64,000 nt of DNA from a bacterium. Its GTDB lineage: Bacteria; Patescibacteria; Dojkabacteria; JAKAPS01; JAJZLI01. Below the pieces are notes generated by a model, which was given only the letters and a program-made list of their open reading frames with translations, was not told the DNA's origin and did not search any database. This document shows positions 34,729 to 44,103 of the stretch, piece after piece. The number at the start of each line of letters is the position of its first letter. Positions within the stretch are counted from its first letter, which is position 1. The DNA lies in assembly GCA_021846685.1 (NCBI GenBank), contig JAJZWL010000002.1:21488-85487 (forward strand), in the 5' to 3' direction. Made by a program: the position numbers and the translations under genes.

Positions 34729-36030
34729 TTAAGGAATTAATGTTTTAATCCAGTCAACAAATCCCTTAGCTTTATTACTAAAATCTTTAGATGATACAGA
34801 ATTTAGAATTTTATCTTTTGATAAAGATGCTTCTCCATGATTAACTATCCCCTGAACAGTAGAGAAAGAAGGCCCAGAAATTTCACCATTTAATGCAGAA
34901 TATTTTGTAGGATATCCAACCCTAGCTGAAGTATTAAAGAATCTTTGTGCCATTTTAGAAATAGAATAAAGCTTTGCGCCCCCACCTGTTAATACAAAAC
35001 CAGCAGGCATACTAACATCAAATCCAGCTTTTTTTATATTAGATTTAACATTAAGAAATATCTCATCTATTCTTGCTTCAATAATTTCATCTATCATACT
35101 CTTTCTAACTTCATCAAATCCTGAATCAGATTCAATTCCAATATCAGAAAGTTTTAATATTAAATCATTATTCATTAATGATGTAGATATATCCTTTTTC
35201 GTATATTTACTTTCTTTATCAGCTTTTTCCTGTCTTTGTTGTGCTTTTTTTATTAAGATAGGGTAATTACATTTTATTTTCTCAGCTTCTTCTATTGTAA
35301 GTCTTAATCCTATTGCTAAGTCATTTGTAATATTAGCACTTCCTATTGGAATTGAACTTGAAAAAGCAATAGAGTCATCATGATATAGAACTAGATCTGT
35401 AACACCAAATCCTATATCTAATAAGACTACTCCTAAGTCTTTTTCAGTTTGATTAAGAATTATTTCTGCATCTGCCCATCCAGAGAATACAATATCCACA
35501 ACTGACAATCCTACTTGTGATACACACTTTTTCAAATTATGTAACACCATACTACTCACAGTAATAATATGAGTATCCATCTCTAATCTTATCCCAGACA
35601 TTCCTATTGGATCTTTAATTCCTCCTTGAGAATCGACTACATACTCCCTTGCAATAGTATGTAATATCTCAACAGATTGTGGAATAGATACTGCTACAGA
35701 ACTTTCTCTGACTCTAGAGATATCCTCATAGGATATTTCATCATTTGATATAGCAATAACACCTTTATTATTAGTACTTGATATTTGTCTGCAACCTAAA
35801 CTTATATATGCATTAGAAACTCTTATTCCAGCCATTCTTTCTGCAGCCTCTAAACTTTCAGATATACAATGAACTGCATCATCTATATTTACAATAACAC
35901 CTTTCTTAATACCACTACTTTTATAGCTAGACACACCTAATACAGAAATATTCTCTTCATCAACATTTATAATTAAAGTTGTAATTTTAGAAGATCCTAT
36001 ATCAATCCCCGTAACTATTCCTTTTGACAT
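34729..36030 (-). CDS. ftsA: Cell-division protein FtsA
   Basis: 433 residues, actin-fold ATPase that tethers FtsZ to the membrane. GIDIGSSKITTLI (phosphate 1), the SHS2-type 1C domain, VVLLDIGFGVTDLVL (phosphate 2), and FVLTGGGAKLYSI (adenosine loop) are visible. The last residues KGFVDWIKTLI form the amphipathic membrane-targeting helix. Normal length. Confidence 0.96.
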   Translation of the reverse strand: MSKGIVTGIDIGSSKITTLIINVDEENISVLGVSSYKSSGIKKGVIVNIDDAVHCISESLEAAERMAGIRVSNAYISLGCRQISSTNNKGVIAISNDEISYEDISRVRESSVAVSIPQSVEILHTIAREYVVDSQGGIKDPIGMSGIRLEMDTHIITVSSMVLHNLKKCVSQVGLSVVDIVFSGWADAEIILNQTEKDLGVVLLDIGFGVTDLVLYHDDSIAFSSSIPIGSANITNDLAIGLRLTIEEAEKIKCNYPILIKKAQQRQEKADKESKYTKKDISTSLMNNDLILKLSDIGIESDSGFDEVRKSMIDEIIEARIDEIFLNVKSNIKKAGFDVSMPAGFVLTGGGAKLYSISKMAQRFFNTSARVGYPTKYSALNGEISGPSFSTVQGIVNHGEASLSKDKILNSVSSKDFSNKAKGFVDWIKTLIP

Positions 36031-36083
36031 AATATTTTAATAAATATTAAAAAGTATACATTAATATTTTTATATCTACAATA

Positions 36084-36755
36084 TTAATACTGACAGAAAA
36101 TTCTACTAAATTCAACATTTATTACATTACATTTATTATTACTAGTAGTTAATACACCTGTCAATTGATTAATTTGTGTAATTAGTGATTTATGAAAGTT
36201 AAATAACACTGTAGGACCATTATTTAAATATAAAGTCACAATATTATTATTTACTTCATATTTTTTAACAGAAAATATAAATTGTTTAGAAATATCATTA
36301 ATCAATTTAGACATTAATAAAGAATGACTCAAAGTATTAGAATATACAATAGGAATATTGCTTTTATAATAACCTTTTATACTATTACCACTATTTGAGA
36401 CCCAATAATATCTCGAATCTACCTTATCTAAATATTCAATATTTTTATTTTTAATATCTATAATCAGGGTAGAGGGATATTTTTTTTCTATATTAATATA
36501 TGAGACAAATGGATACTTAGAAGATATAGCATTTTTAATTTCAGAATTATTTAAAAACAGAATATTATTATTTATGAAATTATTTTTTATAGAATTAGAA
36601 TACACAGAAGAGTCATAGATTCCATAAATTTTAACTTTGTGAATTCTAAAAAATATGAAAGAAAACACAATTAAGATAATAATTAATAATACTATAAATA
36701 TCAAAAAAATATTGTGATTTATCTTTTTTTTATCTATATATTGATTACTTTTCAT
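36084..36755 (-). CDS. ftsQ: FtsQ/DivIB-like division protein
   Basis: 223 residues: short cytoplasmic start, one membrane helix (about 15-37), then a POTRA domain (about 40-110, VKIYGIYDSS, ISSKYPFVSYINIEKKYPSTLIIDI) and a beta domain. Sequence is diverged but fold order and position before ftsA fit FtsQ, the division scaffold that recruits FtsB, FtsL and FtsW/FtsI. Its start codon lies only 20 nt from the divergent pilin-like start codon. Confidence 0.82.
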   Translation of the reverse strand: MKSNQYIDKKKINHNIFLIFIVLLIIILIVFSFIFFRIHKVKIYGIYDSSVYSNSIKNNFINNNILFLNNSEIKNAISSKYPFVSYINIEKKYPSTLIIDIKNKNIEYLDKVDSRYYWVSNSGNSIKGYYKSNIPIVYSNTLSHSLLMSKLINDISKQFIFSVKKYEVNNNIVTLYLNNGPTVLFNFHKSLITQINQLTGVLTTSNNKCNVINVEFSRIFCQY

Positions 36756-36775
36756 ATATATACTATATTATAATT
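36756..36775. promoter_or_regulatory. 20-bp divergent promoter between ftsQ and the pilin-like gene
   Basis: The ftsQ ATG (36755, minus) and the GTG of the pilin-like gene (36776, plus) are separated by 20 bp. A minus-strand TATAAT (36772-36767) and a plus-strand TATACT (36759-36764) interleave, and any -35 boxes must lie inside the opposite coding regions. Confidence 0.55.
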
Positions 36776-37987
36776 GTGAAACATATAAAAGAAAACAGAA
36801 AAGGTCAAGCACTTATAGTAGTTTTACTTATTGGTATAGTTATCCTCATATTAATAATGACGTTAACCTCTTCTGTTACGAAAAGCCAACAACAAAATAA
36901 TCAAAATTATGATGGACAGCTAGCCTTTACTTCAGCTCAATCTGAAGCTCAAAATGGAGTTAATCAGATTAATAACACAAATAATAATAGTAAAGCTCCT
37001 CAAAATATATCCACTACAAAGTCTGAATCATGTACTGTATCATCAGCTTCTAGTCTTAAAAATTGTCAGTATAATATTACTTCGAAAGGATTATCTGGGA
37101 CAACAACAACAGTAAATCTTCCTCATGGAGTAATGTTACCTATAAATCTACTCTCTTTAACAGGATCAGCTTCCTCAACTAGTAATCTTTCATATACCAT
37201 TGCAGGAGCCACTGGTGATTCATTACAATTAATTTATTTAACTGGACCAAGTGGAAGTGAGACTATGAATACTAAAATAATAAGTTCCATTCCTTCTTCC
37301 TATACATCGTCTTTAAGTGGATCAGGGATATCAGTATTATATTTAGAACTCCTTGGAAGCAAAGGAGGTACAGTGACATATTCAGGAACAACCACTTCAT
37401 CATCTACTACTACTACACCACACACAGGGACTGTATATACAGATACGGGTGGATCATGGGGAGGATACTACCCTCCTCAAGGAATATGGAATAGCCCTAA
37501 TGCTGAAAATGGTGCAATTAATGGAGTTCCTCTTGTATTTGCAAATCAATTTACATTAACATCTTCGCAAACTGTTACTTTTCATCTATTTACAGATGAT
37601 ACATCAACTATATATTTAAATGGGAATCCAATTTATTTTGATCAAGGTCCATGGAATTCATCTGGAGCAAACGTACTAACTTTTCCATACACTATACCTG
37701 CCGGTACAAATACCATAGATGTATTTGCAGAAAATACAGATGGACAAAATCCTGTTTCAACTGGTGGACCATATAACCCAGCAGATTTATCATTACAAGC
37801 GACTACATCAACAGGAAACACAATAGTATCAACAAGTAATCCAAGTTCATGGACAGTATATCAACCATCAAGCTCTAATCCATATATTTACAGAGGAACA
37901 AATCAATCATCATCTGGGACACCAACTGGCCCATATACAACATCAAGTGGAATACCTACTGGTCCTTCATATTTAAATCTACCTTAA
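36776..37987 (+). CDS. Pilin-like surface protein with PA14-like domain
   Basis: 403 residues, GTG start. A short basic start (ENRKGQALIVVLL) and a hydrophobic helix (about 12-32) resemble PilX-type minor pilins or PilX_N proteins; a strict prepilin cleavage motif is not clear. A Ser/Thr/Asn-rich central part follows. Residues about 215-345 look like a PA14/GLEYA-type beta domain: VTFHLFTDDTSTIYLNGN and a later TNTIDVFAENTDG. PA14 domains bind sugars in adhesins. The protein may be exposed at a pilus tip and bind a host or partner cell. No catalytic site is seen. Confidence 0.68.
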   Translation: MKHIKENRKGQALIVVLLIGIVILILIMTLTSSVTKSQQQNNQNYDGQLAFTSAQSEAQNGVNQINNTNNNSKAPQNISTTKSESCTVSSASSLKNCQYNITSKGLSGTTTTVNLPHGVMLPINLLSLTGSASSTSNLSYTIAGATGDSLQLIYLTGPSGSETMNTKIISSIPSSYTSSLSGSGISVLYLELLGSKGGTVTYSGTTTSSSTTTTPHTGTVYTDTGGSWGGYYPPQGIWNSPNAENGAINGVPLVFANQFTLTSSQTVTFHLFTDDTSTIYLNGNPIYFDQGPWNSSGANVLTFPYTIPAGTNTIDVFAENTDGQNPVSTGGPYNPADLSLQATTSTGNTIVSTSNPSSWTVYQPSSSNPYIYRGTNQSSSGTPTGPYTTSSGIPTGPSYLNLP

Positions 37988-38005
37988 ATATAAATTAATC
38001 CAATA

Positions 38006-38668
38006 TTATTTATTCTTCTGACTTCCTCTTATAACAATCCTTATAAAAAAAGCTGTAATTAAAGTTAATAGAATAAGATATATAATTTCAATTACTACAC
38101 TATTAAATTGAGACAGGAATGCTATTAAGTTTGGATAATACTTTCCTAAAAACAGGCCTAGTATAAGATAAAATACAGTCCATATAATAGTAGCAAATAA
38201 TGTCGTAGACATAAATTTATAATACTTAAACCTAAATAAACCTCCTATTACATTAGAAAGTATTCTTAACCCAAAAACCCATCTACCAACAAGAATAGAT
38301 ACAAATCCATGAGATAAAAACCATTCCTGTACATCAAGAACTCTCGATTTCGGCATAAAAATATATCTCCCATATTTTTCTATAAAATTTAATCCTTTCC
38401 AATATAAAATAGAGTAGAGTATACTAGCCCCAATAAATGTAGATAATAGTACTACTAAAATTATTGATATCAAATTAACATGTCCTAATGACAGACTATA
38501 TCCTGCAAGAAAAAGAAAGAATTCTCCAGGAATAGGCATAGGAACACCCATTTCCTCTAATAATATAAATAAAAATAAAAATAAATAAATATTAGGAAAT
38601 ATTACATAATTAATAATATGAGAAATATGTTGTATTGAAATTATTGATAAGAATGTATTAAAAAACAT
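38006..38668 (-). CDS. DedA-family membrane protein
   Basis: 220 residues with four to five membrane helices. The DedA signature EEMGVPMPIPGEFFLFLAGY is present, followed by the helix pair around GRWVFGLRILSNVIGGLFRF. DedA proteins are lipid (undecaprenyl phosphate or phospholipid) flippase-like transporters important for the envelope. The start ATG overlaps the stop of the upstream Bax-inhibitor gene (TAATG at 38668). Confidence 0.92.
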   Translation of the reverse strand: MFFNTFLSIISIQHISHIINYVIFPNIYLFLFLFILLEEMGVPMPIPGEFFLFLAGYSLSLGHVNLISIILVVLLSTFIGASILYSILYWKGLNFIEKYGRYIFMPKSRVLDVQEWFLSHGFVSILVGRWVFGLRILSNVIGGLFRFKYYKFMSTTLFATIIWTVFYLILGLFLGKYYPNLIAFLSQFNSVVIEIIYLILLTLITAFFIRIVIRGSQKNK

Positions 38669-39300
38669 TAACCTTTACCTTTGCCTTGTAAAAAACCTAG
38701 TATATTAATCAAAGCTAGAAATATATTAACAAAATCAAGATATAGAGACAAAGCAGCCATATACTCATTTGTCATATTAGGATTTTCTAAAATATTAGAA
38801 ATATCATAAAGAATAAATCCAGAGAAAATTAATACTACTGCAACTGATATATAAAAATTAAAAATAGGACTTCTAAGAAATATATTAACAATCCCTGCTA
38901 TAATAATCCCTACTAAAGCTATAATCAAAAATACCCAAATTTTAGAATTTACTAAATTAATATTAAAAAAATAGACAATTGATGTAAGAAGTATGAATAT
39001 AACAGCAGTTATAGCAAGTGCTTCAAAAATTATTGATCCTGCACCTATACTAAAAAATGAATAAATGATTGGTCCTATTGTTAATCCTGATATAAAAGTA
39101 AATGCAAAAAGCAAAATTGGTGCTAATGTGGGTCTATTCCTTACAAAACCGATTCCGAATATTAATGCAAACTCTATAATTATAAGTATAAGAAATAATC
39201 CAGATGGAACATATTTTGATAAATACACCCCAAATACGGCTACAATTAAGGATAATGTGAATATTGTTAAAACTCTAGTTAAAAAACTTGTTTGCACCAT
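38668..39300 (-). CDS. Bax inhibitor-1/YccA-family membrane protein
   Basis: 210 residues with seven hydrophobic helices. TFISGLTIGPIIYSF and FSGFILYDISNILENPN with the conserved Asp pair region, ending in LYLDFVNIFLALINILG, are typical of the BI-1 (TMBIM) family. Members such as BsYetJ conduct calcium. The role here is unknown. It is coupled to the DedA gene by a one-base overlap. Confidence 0.9.
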   Translation of the reverse strand: MVQTSFLTRVLTIFTLSLIVAVFGVYLSKYVPSGLFLILIIIEFALIFGIGFVRNRPTLAPILLFAFTFISGLTIGPIIYSFFSIGAGSIIFEALAITAVIFILLTSIVYFFNINLVNSKIWVFLIIALVGIIIAGIVNIFLRSPIFNFYISVAVVLIFSGFILYDISNILENPNMTNEYMAALSLYLDFVNIFLALINILGFLQGKGKG

Positions 39301-39359
39301 GAATCTAATTTTATCATAACTTAGAAAAAAAACAAAAATCTGATAAAATATACTAATAT

Positions 39360-39431
39360 GCCGATATAGCTTAAATGGTAAAGCATCACTTTCGTAAAGT
39401 GGAGTTAGCAGTTCGATTCTGCTTTTCGGCT
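39360..39431 (+). tRNA. tRNA-Thr (anticodon CGT)
   Basis: 72 nt forming a cloverleaf: acceptor GCCGATA/TTTCGGC (one T-T mismatch at position 6-67), D stem GCTT/AAGC, anticodon stem TCACT/AGTGG around loop TTCGTAA (anticodon CGT), T stem AGCAG/CTGCT with TTCGATT loop. CCA is not encoded. It lies in the 58-bp space upstream of the divergent YccA-like gene. Confidence 0.92.
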
Positions 39432-39444
39432 TTTAAAATACAAT

Positions 39445-39516
39445 GTGAGAGTAGTTCAGTGGTAGAATGCTTCCTTCCCAAGGAAGAGGTCGCGGGTTCG
39501 AATCCCGTTTCTCACT
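39445..39516 (+). tRNA. tRNA-Gly (anticodon CCC)
   Basis: 72 nt: acceptor GTGAGAG/TTCTCAC, anticodon stem CTTCC/GGAAG with loop TTCCCAA (CCC), T stem CGGG-type with GGTTCGAATCC core. CCA is not encoded. It follows the Thr tRNA by 13 nt and is probably co-transcribed. Confidence 0.93.
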
Positions 39517-39604
39517 TTGATATACTAAAATCACACCAATTAAATAATCAAGGTAAATAAAGAAATTTCACTTTACTGAGTTTAACTTAAGTCTAATAAA
39601 AAAA

Positions 39605-40126
39605 CTATGATTCAGAAGGAACAATTCCTGTAACTTCTATTTTAGAAAGCACTTTTTGAAAATACACTCTCAAATATAATTTTGATTTTCCTATATAAAA
39701 ATATATAAGGTATGAATTATTTATCTGTTTTACAAATTTTATATTTTCTCCAATATTATAAATTCCTAAAGATTTTTTTATATCTAATACATAATCTTTA
39801 CTCTGATATTTTGCATATAAACTATTCATATAATTTTGAGATAAGATATTTGAAATATTTTGATTATCTTTATACAAATCAGTAAATGCTATTTTTATAG
39901 CTTTTTCTTCAGGATTTAAAGTTACTACATTTTTATTACTTTTAATATTGTTTTGAGTATAACTAAATTTAATAAATTTAGAATGAGATAAAAAGTCTGA
40001 ATTTGCAATATATTTAAATATCAATCCAAACAAAAAATTAAATGCTACTACACCAATTAGAATAAAAAAACATAATTCTATAAAAAATGATATTTCCTCT
40101 GAATTCTCTCTAATCTTATTACCCAT
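39605..40126 (-). CDS. Unrecognised single-pass membrane protein
   Basis: 173 residues: an N-terminal membrane helix at about 15-37 and an extracytoplasmic domain with a helix (PEEKAIKIAFTDLYKDNQNISNIL) followed by beta strands near the end (YLIYFYIGKSKLYLRVYF). The pattern is loosely NTF2-like but I do not recognise a family. It is on the minus strand, separated from the next genes by tRNA-Asp. Confidence 0.6.
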   Translation of the reverse strand: MGNKIRENSEEISFFIELCFFILIGVVAFNFLFGLIFKYIANSDFLSHSKFIKFSYTQNNIKSNKNVVTLNPEEKAIKIAFTDLYKDNQNISNILSQNYMNSLYAKYQSKDYVLDIKKSLGIYNIGENIKFVKQINNSYLIYFYIGKSKLYLRVYFQKVLSKIEVTGIVPSES

Positions 40127-40174
40127 TTAAAAATTATACCAAAAAAGAGATTAAAAAGGATAGTTATTTTTAAT

Positions 40175-40248
40175 CGGTTGTGAACGGATTCGAACCGTCG
40201 ATCTTCTCCGTGACAGGGAGACATGTTAGGCCACTACACCACACAACC
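40175..40248 (-). tRNA. tRNA-Asp (anticodon GTC)
   Basis: 74 nt including discriminator G73: acceptor GGTTGTG/CACAACC, anticodon loop CTGTCAC (GTC) on stem TCTCC/GGAGA, T arm GACGG TTCGAAT CCGTT. CCA is not encoded. Confidence 0.94.
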
Positions 40249-40292
40249 TTATATAAAGAATAATGAATTATTACATAAAAACTACTTTTTTA

Positions 40293-40820
40293 TCAACCTT
40301 TTACGTAGTAAATAGGAAAGCCTTTATTATATATAGTCTTTCTAATATTATTATCCATAAAATAATAGGATCCATTATATTTAAAAACATAGTAATTAGA
40401 AATATTATGAGGAGGTGAGAAATTTATTTTCAAAGTATTTAAATAAGGTTTTAAAGACAAATAAAATTCACTTAAACTAGTACATTTATTTTTTATAGAA
40501 GATACCGATGCACTACAATAGGGAGCAGTACCTGAGACTCCGTTTACTTTTATATTAATTAACTTAGAAACAGAATTTATATTTAATTTTGCACTATTAG
40601 GATAATGTGAAAATGCATTTTTTATTTCACTTATATTTTGTTTAATCTGTTCATTCAATGATATAGCATAATCATTACTAACTGAGGTTAATGGTTCTTG
40701 AACATTATAAACTTGAACTGGTTTAGTATTTGAAAAACTAATAAAATAAAGAAAAAAGAAAACTACTATAAAAAAATATAGGACTACTATAAGAAAAAAC
40801 ACAGAATCTCTCTTTTTCAT
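40293..40820 (-). CDS. Unrecognised single-pass membrane protein
   Basis: 175 residues: basic start, a membrane helix at about 8-29 (VFFLIVVLYFFIVVFFFL), then an extracytoplasmic domain with two Cys (in APYCSAS and KNKCTSL) that might pair, and Tyr/Asn-rich end (YYVFKYNGSYYFMDN). It resembles the pseudopilin-like layout of a helix then a small globular domain, but there is no cleavage motif. It starts on the last base of the larger upstream gene (40820), so both are translated together. Confidence 0.6.
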   Translation of the reverse strand: MKKRDSVFFLIVVLYFFIVVFFFLYFISFSNTKPVQVYNVQEPLTSVSNDYAISLNEQIKQNISEIKNAFSHYPNSAKLNINSVSKLINIKVNGVSGTAPYCSASVSSIKNKCTSLSEFYLSLKPYLNTLKINFSPPHNISNYYVFKYNGSYYFMDNNIRKTIYNKGFPIYYVKG

Positions 40821-41860
40821 TATTTCTTTTTAACACTTGTTTTACTATTAGTACTTGTTTTACTAGGAGTACTAGTTACTTTCTTACCTTGAAGATTTAT
40901 ATAAGTAGTAGGATTAGCAAAGTTATAATTAGAATTGAAACTAGTCATTCCTGCACCAAAATATACTTTAGCTGTTGTCCCACTTACAGTTGCCTTATTA
41001 ATAGTTACTGATTCTTGATATATCCTGTTATCTGTTAAACCAACCCATTCATTAAGATCTATAGTACTAGTATCTATGGTTATATTATTAAATACTGATT
41101 TTAATAAAGATAATAACTTTATACTACCATAATCCTTTTTTGGAATTACAGTTACATAATGAGTTACTAGTGTCCCATTTAATACTGAATTTCCCTCAGA
41201 ATATGAATGAAATTGACTATAATTTATATTTGATTGTTGTTCTAACTGAGAAAGGAAACTAAATTCTAAGTTAGGTAATAGTATCCATTTACCTGTTTTA
41301 ATACCAGAATTTAATACAGAAGGAAATTTAGAGAAATTTATAAAAAATTGTTTTCCATTCTCTATAAAATTTCCATTAATAAGCAATGATTGAGATCCAC
41401 TAGAAGAACTTGAAGAAAATTTTTCATTCAAAGATGAAGCAGAAGTGATACTCTTTGGATTTTTAAAATTAATTGCACCATTAAATTGCTGATTTATATT
41501 ACCACCGCTAGCACCTGATGATGTAAGAGAAAAATTCACATTATATTTATATGCATTTATTCCCTGATCAGCTGCATATGTTTTTGGTAATATATTCTGA
41601 GGAGATCTATTTAAATTTTTTAATACTGGAATAACATCTACTACATTAGAAACTCCTGGAATATTTACTCCGAAGTTATACATAGCGAACAACATTCCTA
41701 CTAAAACAACAAATATAACTAAAACAACTAAAGATCCAATAACCTTAGGTCTTTTATCTTTATCTGCAAATGATGATTTTTTATACATATCTGAAAAAAA
41801 TGAACTGTTCTTGGGATTTTCTACACTTGAATCTGTATTTACTTTTTTTAAATTTGCCAT
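40820..41860 (-). CDS. Membrane-anchored protein with possible LolA/LppX-like domain
   Basis: 346 residues: cytoplasmic Ser/Lys-rich start, one membrane helix (about 42-66), then an extracytoplasmic beta-rich domain (about 100-320) and a low-complexity Ser/Thr/Lys tail. Segments such as KTGKWILLP, VTHYVTVIPKKDYGS and LNEWVGLTDNRIYQESVTI are the type seen in LppX/LprG- or LolA-like half-barrels that bind lipid. The match is loose. It forms an operon with the 175-residue protein. Confidence 0.55.
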   Translation of the reverse strand: MANLKKVNTDSSVENPKNSSFFSDMYKKSSFADKDKRPKVIGSLVVLVIFVVLVGMLFAMYNFGVNIPGVSNVVDVIPVLKNLNRSPQNILPKTYAADQGINAYKYNVNFSLTSSGASGGNINQQFNGAINFKNPKSITSASSLNEKFSSSSSSGSQSLLINGNFIENGKQFFINFSKFPSVLNSGIKTGKWILLPNLEFSFLSQLEQQSNINYSQFHSYSEGNSVLNGTLVTHYVTVIPKKDYGSIKLLSLLKSVFNNITIDTSTIDLNEWVGLTDNRIYQESVTINKATVSGTTAKVYFGAGMTSFNSNYNFANPTTYINLQGKKVTSTPSKTSTNSKTSVKKK

Positions 41861-42036
41861 AACGTTTTCCTTTTTTATAGTAGTAATTAAAATATTTTAT
41901 AAAAATATATTACTATGATATATAAATACAAATCATATGTCAAATATGGATTATATAGATATAAATATACTAAAACAAAATCTTAATTAAATCCCATAAA
42001 ATACTCAGAGATTTAATTTTTATATCTACAATAATG

Positions 42037-42042
42037 TATAAT
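42037..42042 (+). promoter_or_regulatory. Possible -10 box of uvrB
   Basis: TATAAT 35 nt before the uvrB ATG in the 217-nt divergent spacer (41861-42077). No clear -35 box. No LexA-type operator was recognised. Confidence 0.4.
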
Positions 42043-42077
42043 AAATTACTAAGAGTATAAGAACTACATATTAATAT

Positions 42078-44069
42078 ATGATTAAAAAGGAAAAATTTCA
42101 ATTAGTATCTAAATTTAAACCAGAAGGAGATCAACCTAAGGCTATCTCTTATTTAACAGAAGGATTAAATAAAGGAGTCCAGAATCAGACTTTAATGGGA
42201 GTCACTGGCTCTGGAAAAACATTTGTGATGTCAAATATAATTAATAATATTAATAAGCCAACTTTAGTAATTGCACACAATAAAACACTAGCTGCTCAGT
42301 TAGCATCTGAATTCAGAAATTTTTTTCCTCATAATGCAGTTGCATATTTTGTGTCTTATTATGACTATTATCAACCAGAGGCATACATACCTACAAAAGA
42401 CTTATACATTGAAAAAGAAACTCAAATAAATCAAGAAATAGAACAATATAGAAATAAAGCAACTCAGTCTTTAATAACTAGAAATGATGTCATTATTGTA
42501 GCTTCAGTATCATGTATATATGGTTTAGGAAATCCTACTGATTATGAGAATTTAGCAATTGAATTAAAAACCGGGATGTATATAAAAAGGTCAGATTTAA
42601 TAATTTCCTTATTAAACATACAATATGAAAGGAATGATTTTGAATACAAAAGAGGAACTTTTAGTATAAAAGGAAATATTGTAGAAATTTTTCCACAATA
42701 TGAAGATACCGTTATAAGATTAGAAATATATGATCAATTAATTGAAGAGATTAGAGTTATTGATCCATTTTCAAGAACTAAAGGAGAAAAGAAAGATAGT
42801 ATATATATATTCCCAGCAAAGCAATATACAGTAAGACAAGAAAATTTAAATTCTGCAATTAAGAACATAAAAGAAGAATTAAAAGAACAATTAGAATATT
42901 TCAGAAAAAAAGATATGATAGTAGAGGCAAAAAGATTAGAACAGAGGGTTAATTTTGATATAGAAATGATGCAAGAAATGGGGTATTGTCAAGGTATAGA
43001 AAATTATTCACGACATATAGAAGGTAGAGCAAAAGGATCAGCTCCATATACACTAATAGATTTTTTCCCAAAAGATTATCTACTTATAATAGATGAAAGT
43101 CACATTACTATACCTCAAATAAGAAGCATGCATCTTGGTGATTATCAGAGAAAAAAAACTTTGGTTGAATATGGATTCAGATTACCATCAGCTATAGATA
43201 ATCGACCATTAAATTTTGAAGAATTCAAAAAGAAAATTAATAAAGTGATTTATGTTTCTGCCACTCCAAATGAATATGAAATTAATTTGGCAAAAAATGA
43301 TACAAAGAAATTAAAAAATTATCCAGAAGAAGGAATTGTAGAACAAATAATAAGACCTACAATGTTAATCGATCCAGAAGTAGAAATAAGAAAATCTGAA
43401 GGACAAATAGATGACATTAAAAAAGAGATTACAAAAAGAGTTAAAAAAAATGAAAGAACTATAATTATAACTTTAACAAAAAAAATGTCAGAAGAATTAA
43501 ATAAATATTTAATAGATAATAATTTTAAAACTCAATACCTACATAGTGATATAGATACTATTGAAAGAACAGAAGTACTAAGAGATTTAAGATTAGGACA
43601 TTATGATGTTATTGTAGGAATAAATTTACTTAGAGAAGGACTAGATTTGCCAGAAGTATCTCTAATAATAATACTTGATGCTGATAAAGAAGGATTTTTA
43701 AGATCAAAACAGTCTCTTATACAAATAATGGGCAGGGCAGCTAGACACCAAAATGGAAGAGTAATCATGTATGCAGATGTTATTACAAAATCAATGCAAA
43801 GCGCTATAGATGAAACACTTCGAAGAAGAAAGATACAACTAGAGTATAATATAAAGAATCAATTAGAACCTAAAAGTATAAATAAAGCTATAGATATACA
43901 AATAGAGAGAAAGAGGAAGGATGACAGTTTGAATAAAGATGATATTTCTGATACAAAAGAATTGATAAAAGATCTCACTAAACAAATGAATGAATATGCA
44001 GACAAGATGCATTTTGAAAAAGCTGCTAAAATAAGAGATCAAATTAGAGAATTAAAATTATTATCTTAA
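42078..44069 (+). CDS. uvrB: Excinuclease ABC subunit B
   Basis: 663 residues, the DNA-damage verifying helicase-like subunit of nucleotide excision repair. Walker A GVTGSGKTF at 41-49, beta-hairpin region with YYDYYQPEAYIPTKD, the YVSATPNEYE helicase motif, RIQIMGRAAR-type motif VI (QIMGRAARHQNGR) and the C-terminal UVR domain (MHFEKAAKIRDQIREL) that contacts UvrC. Full length. LCP and TolB-like genes follow on the same strand before uvrA. Confidence 0.98.
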   Translation: MIKKEKFQLVSKFKPEGDQPKAISYLTEGLNKGVQNQTLMGVTGSGKTFVMSNIINNINKPTLVIAHNKTLAAQLASEFRNFFPHNAVAYFVSYYDYYQPEAYIPTKDLYIEKETQINQEIEQYRNKATQSLITRNDVIIVASVSCIYGLGNPTDYENLAIELKTGMYIKRSDLIISLLNIQYERNDFEYKRGTFSIKGNIVEIFPQYEDTVIRLEIYDQLIEEIRVIDPFSRTKGEKKDSIYIFPAKQYTVRQENLNSAIKNIKEELKEQLEYFRKKDMIVEAKRLEQRVNFDIEMMQEMGYCQGIENYSRHIEGRAKGSAPYTLIDFFPKDYLLIIDESHITIPQIRSMHLGDYQRKKTLVEYGFRLPSAIDNRPLNFEEFKKKINKVIYVSATPNEYEINLAKNDTKKLKNYPEEGIVEQIIRPTMLIDPEVEIRKSEGQIDDIKKEITKRVKKNERTIIITLTKKMSEELNKYLIDNNFKTQYLHSDIDTIERTEVLRDLRLGHYDVIVGINLLREGLDLPEVSLIIILDADKEGFLRSKQSLIQIMGRAARHQNGRVIMYADVITKSMQSAIDETLRRRKIQLEYNIKNQLEPKSINKAIDIQIERKRKDDSLNKDDISDTKELIKDLTKQMNEYADKMHFEKAAKIRDQIRELKLLS

Positions 44070-44103
44070 GATGTTTTTCATAATTTAAATTTATCATAAA
44101 GTA

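Noticed and set aside
39375..39560. Open frame of 61 codons
   Set aside because: It runs through two tRNA genes and has no protein-like features.
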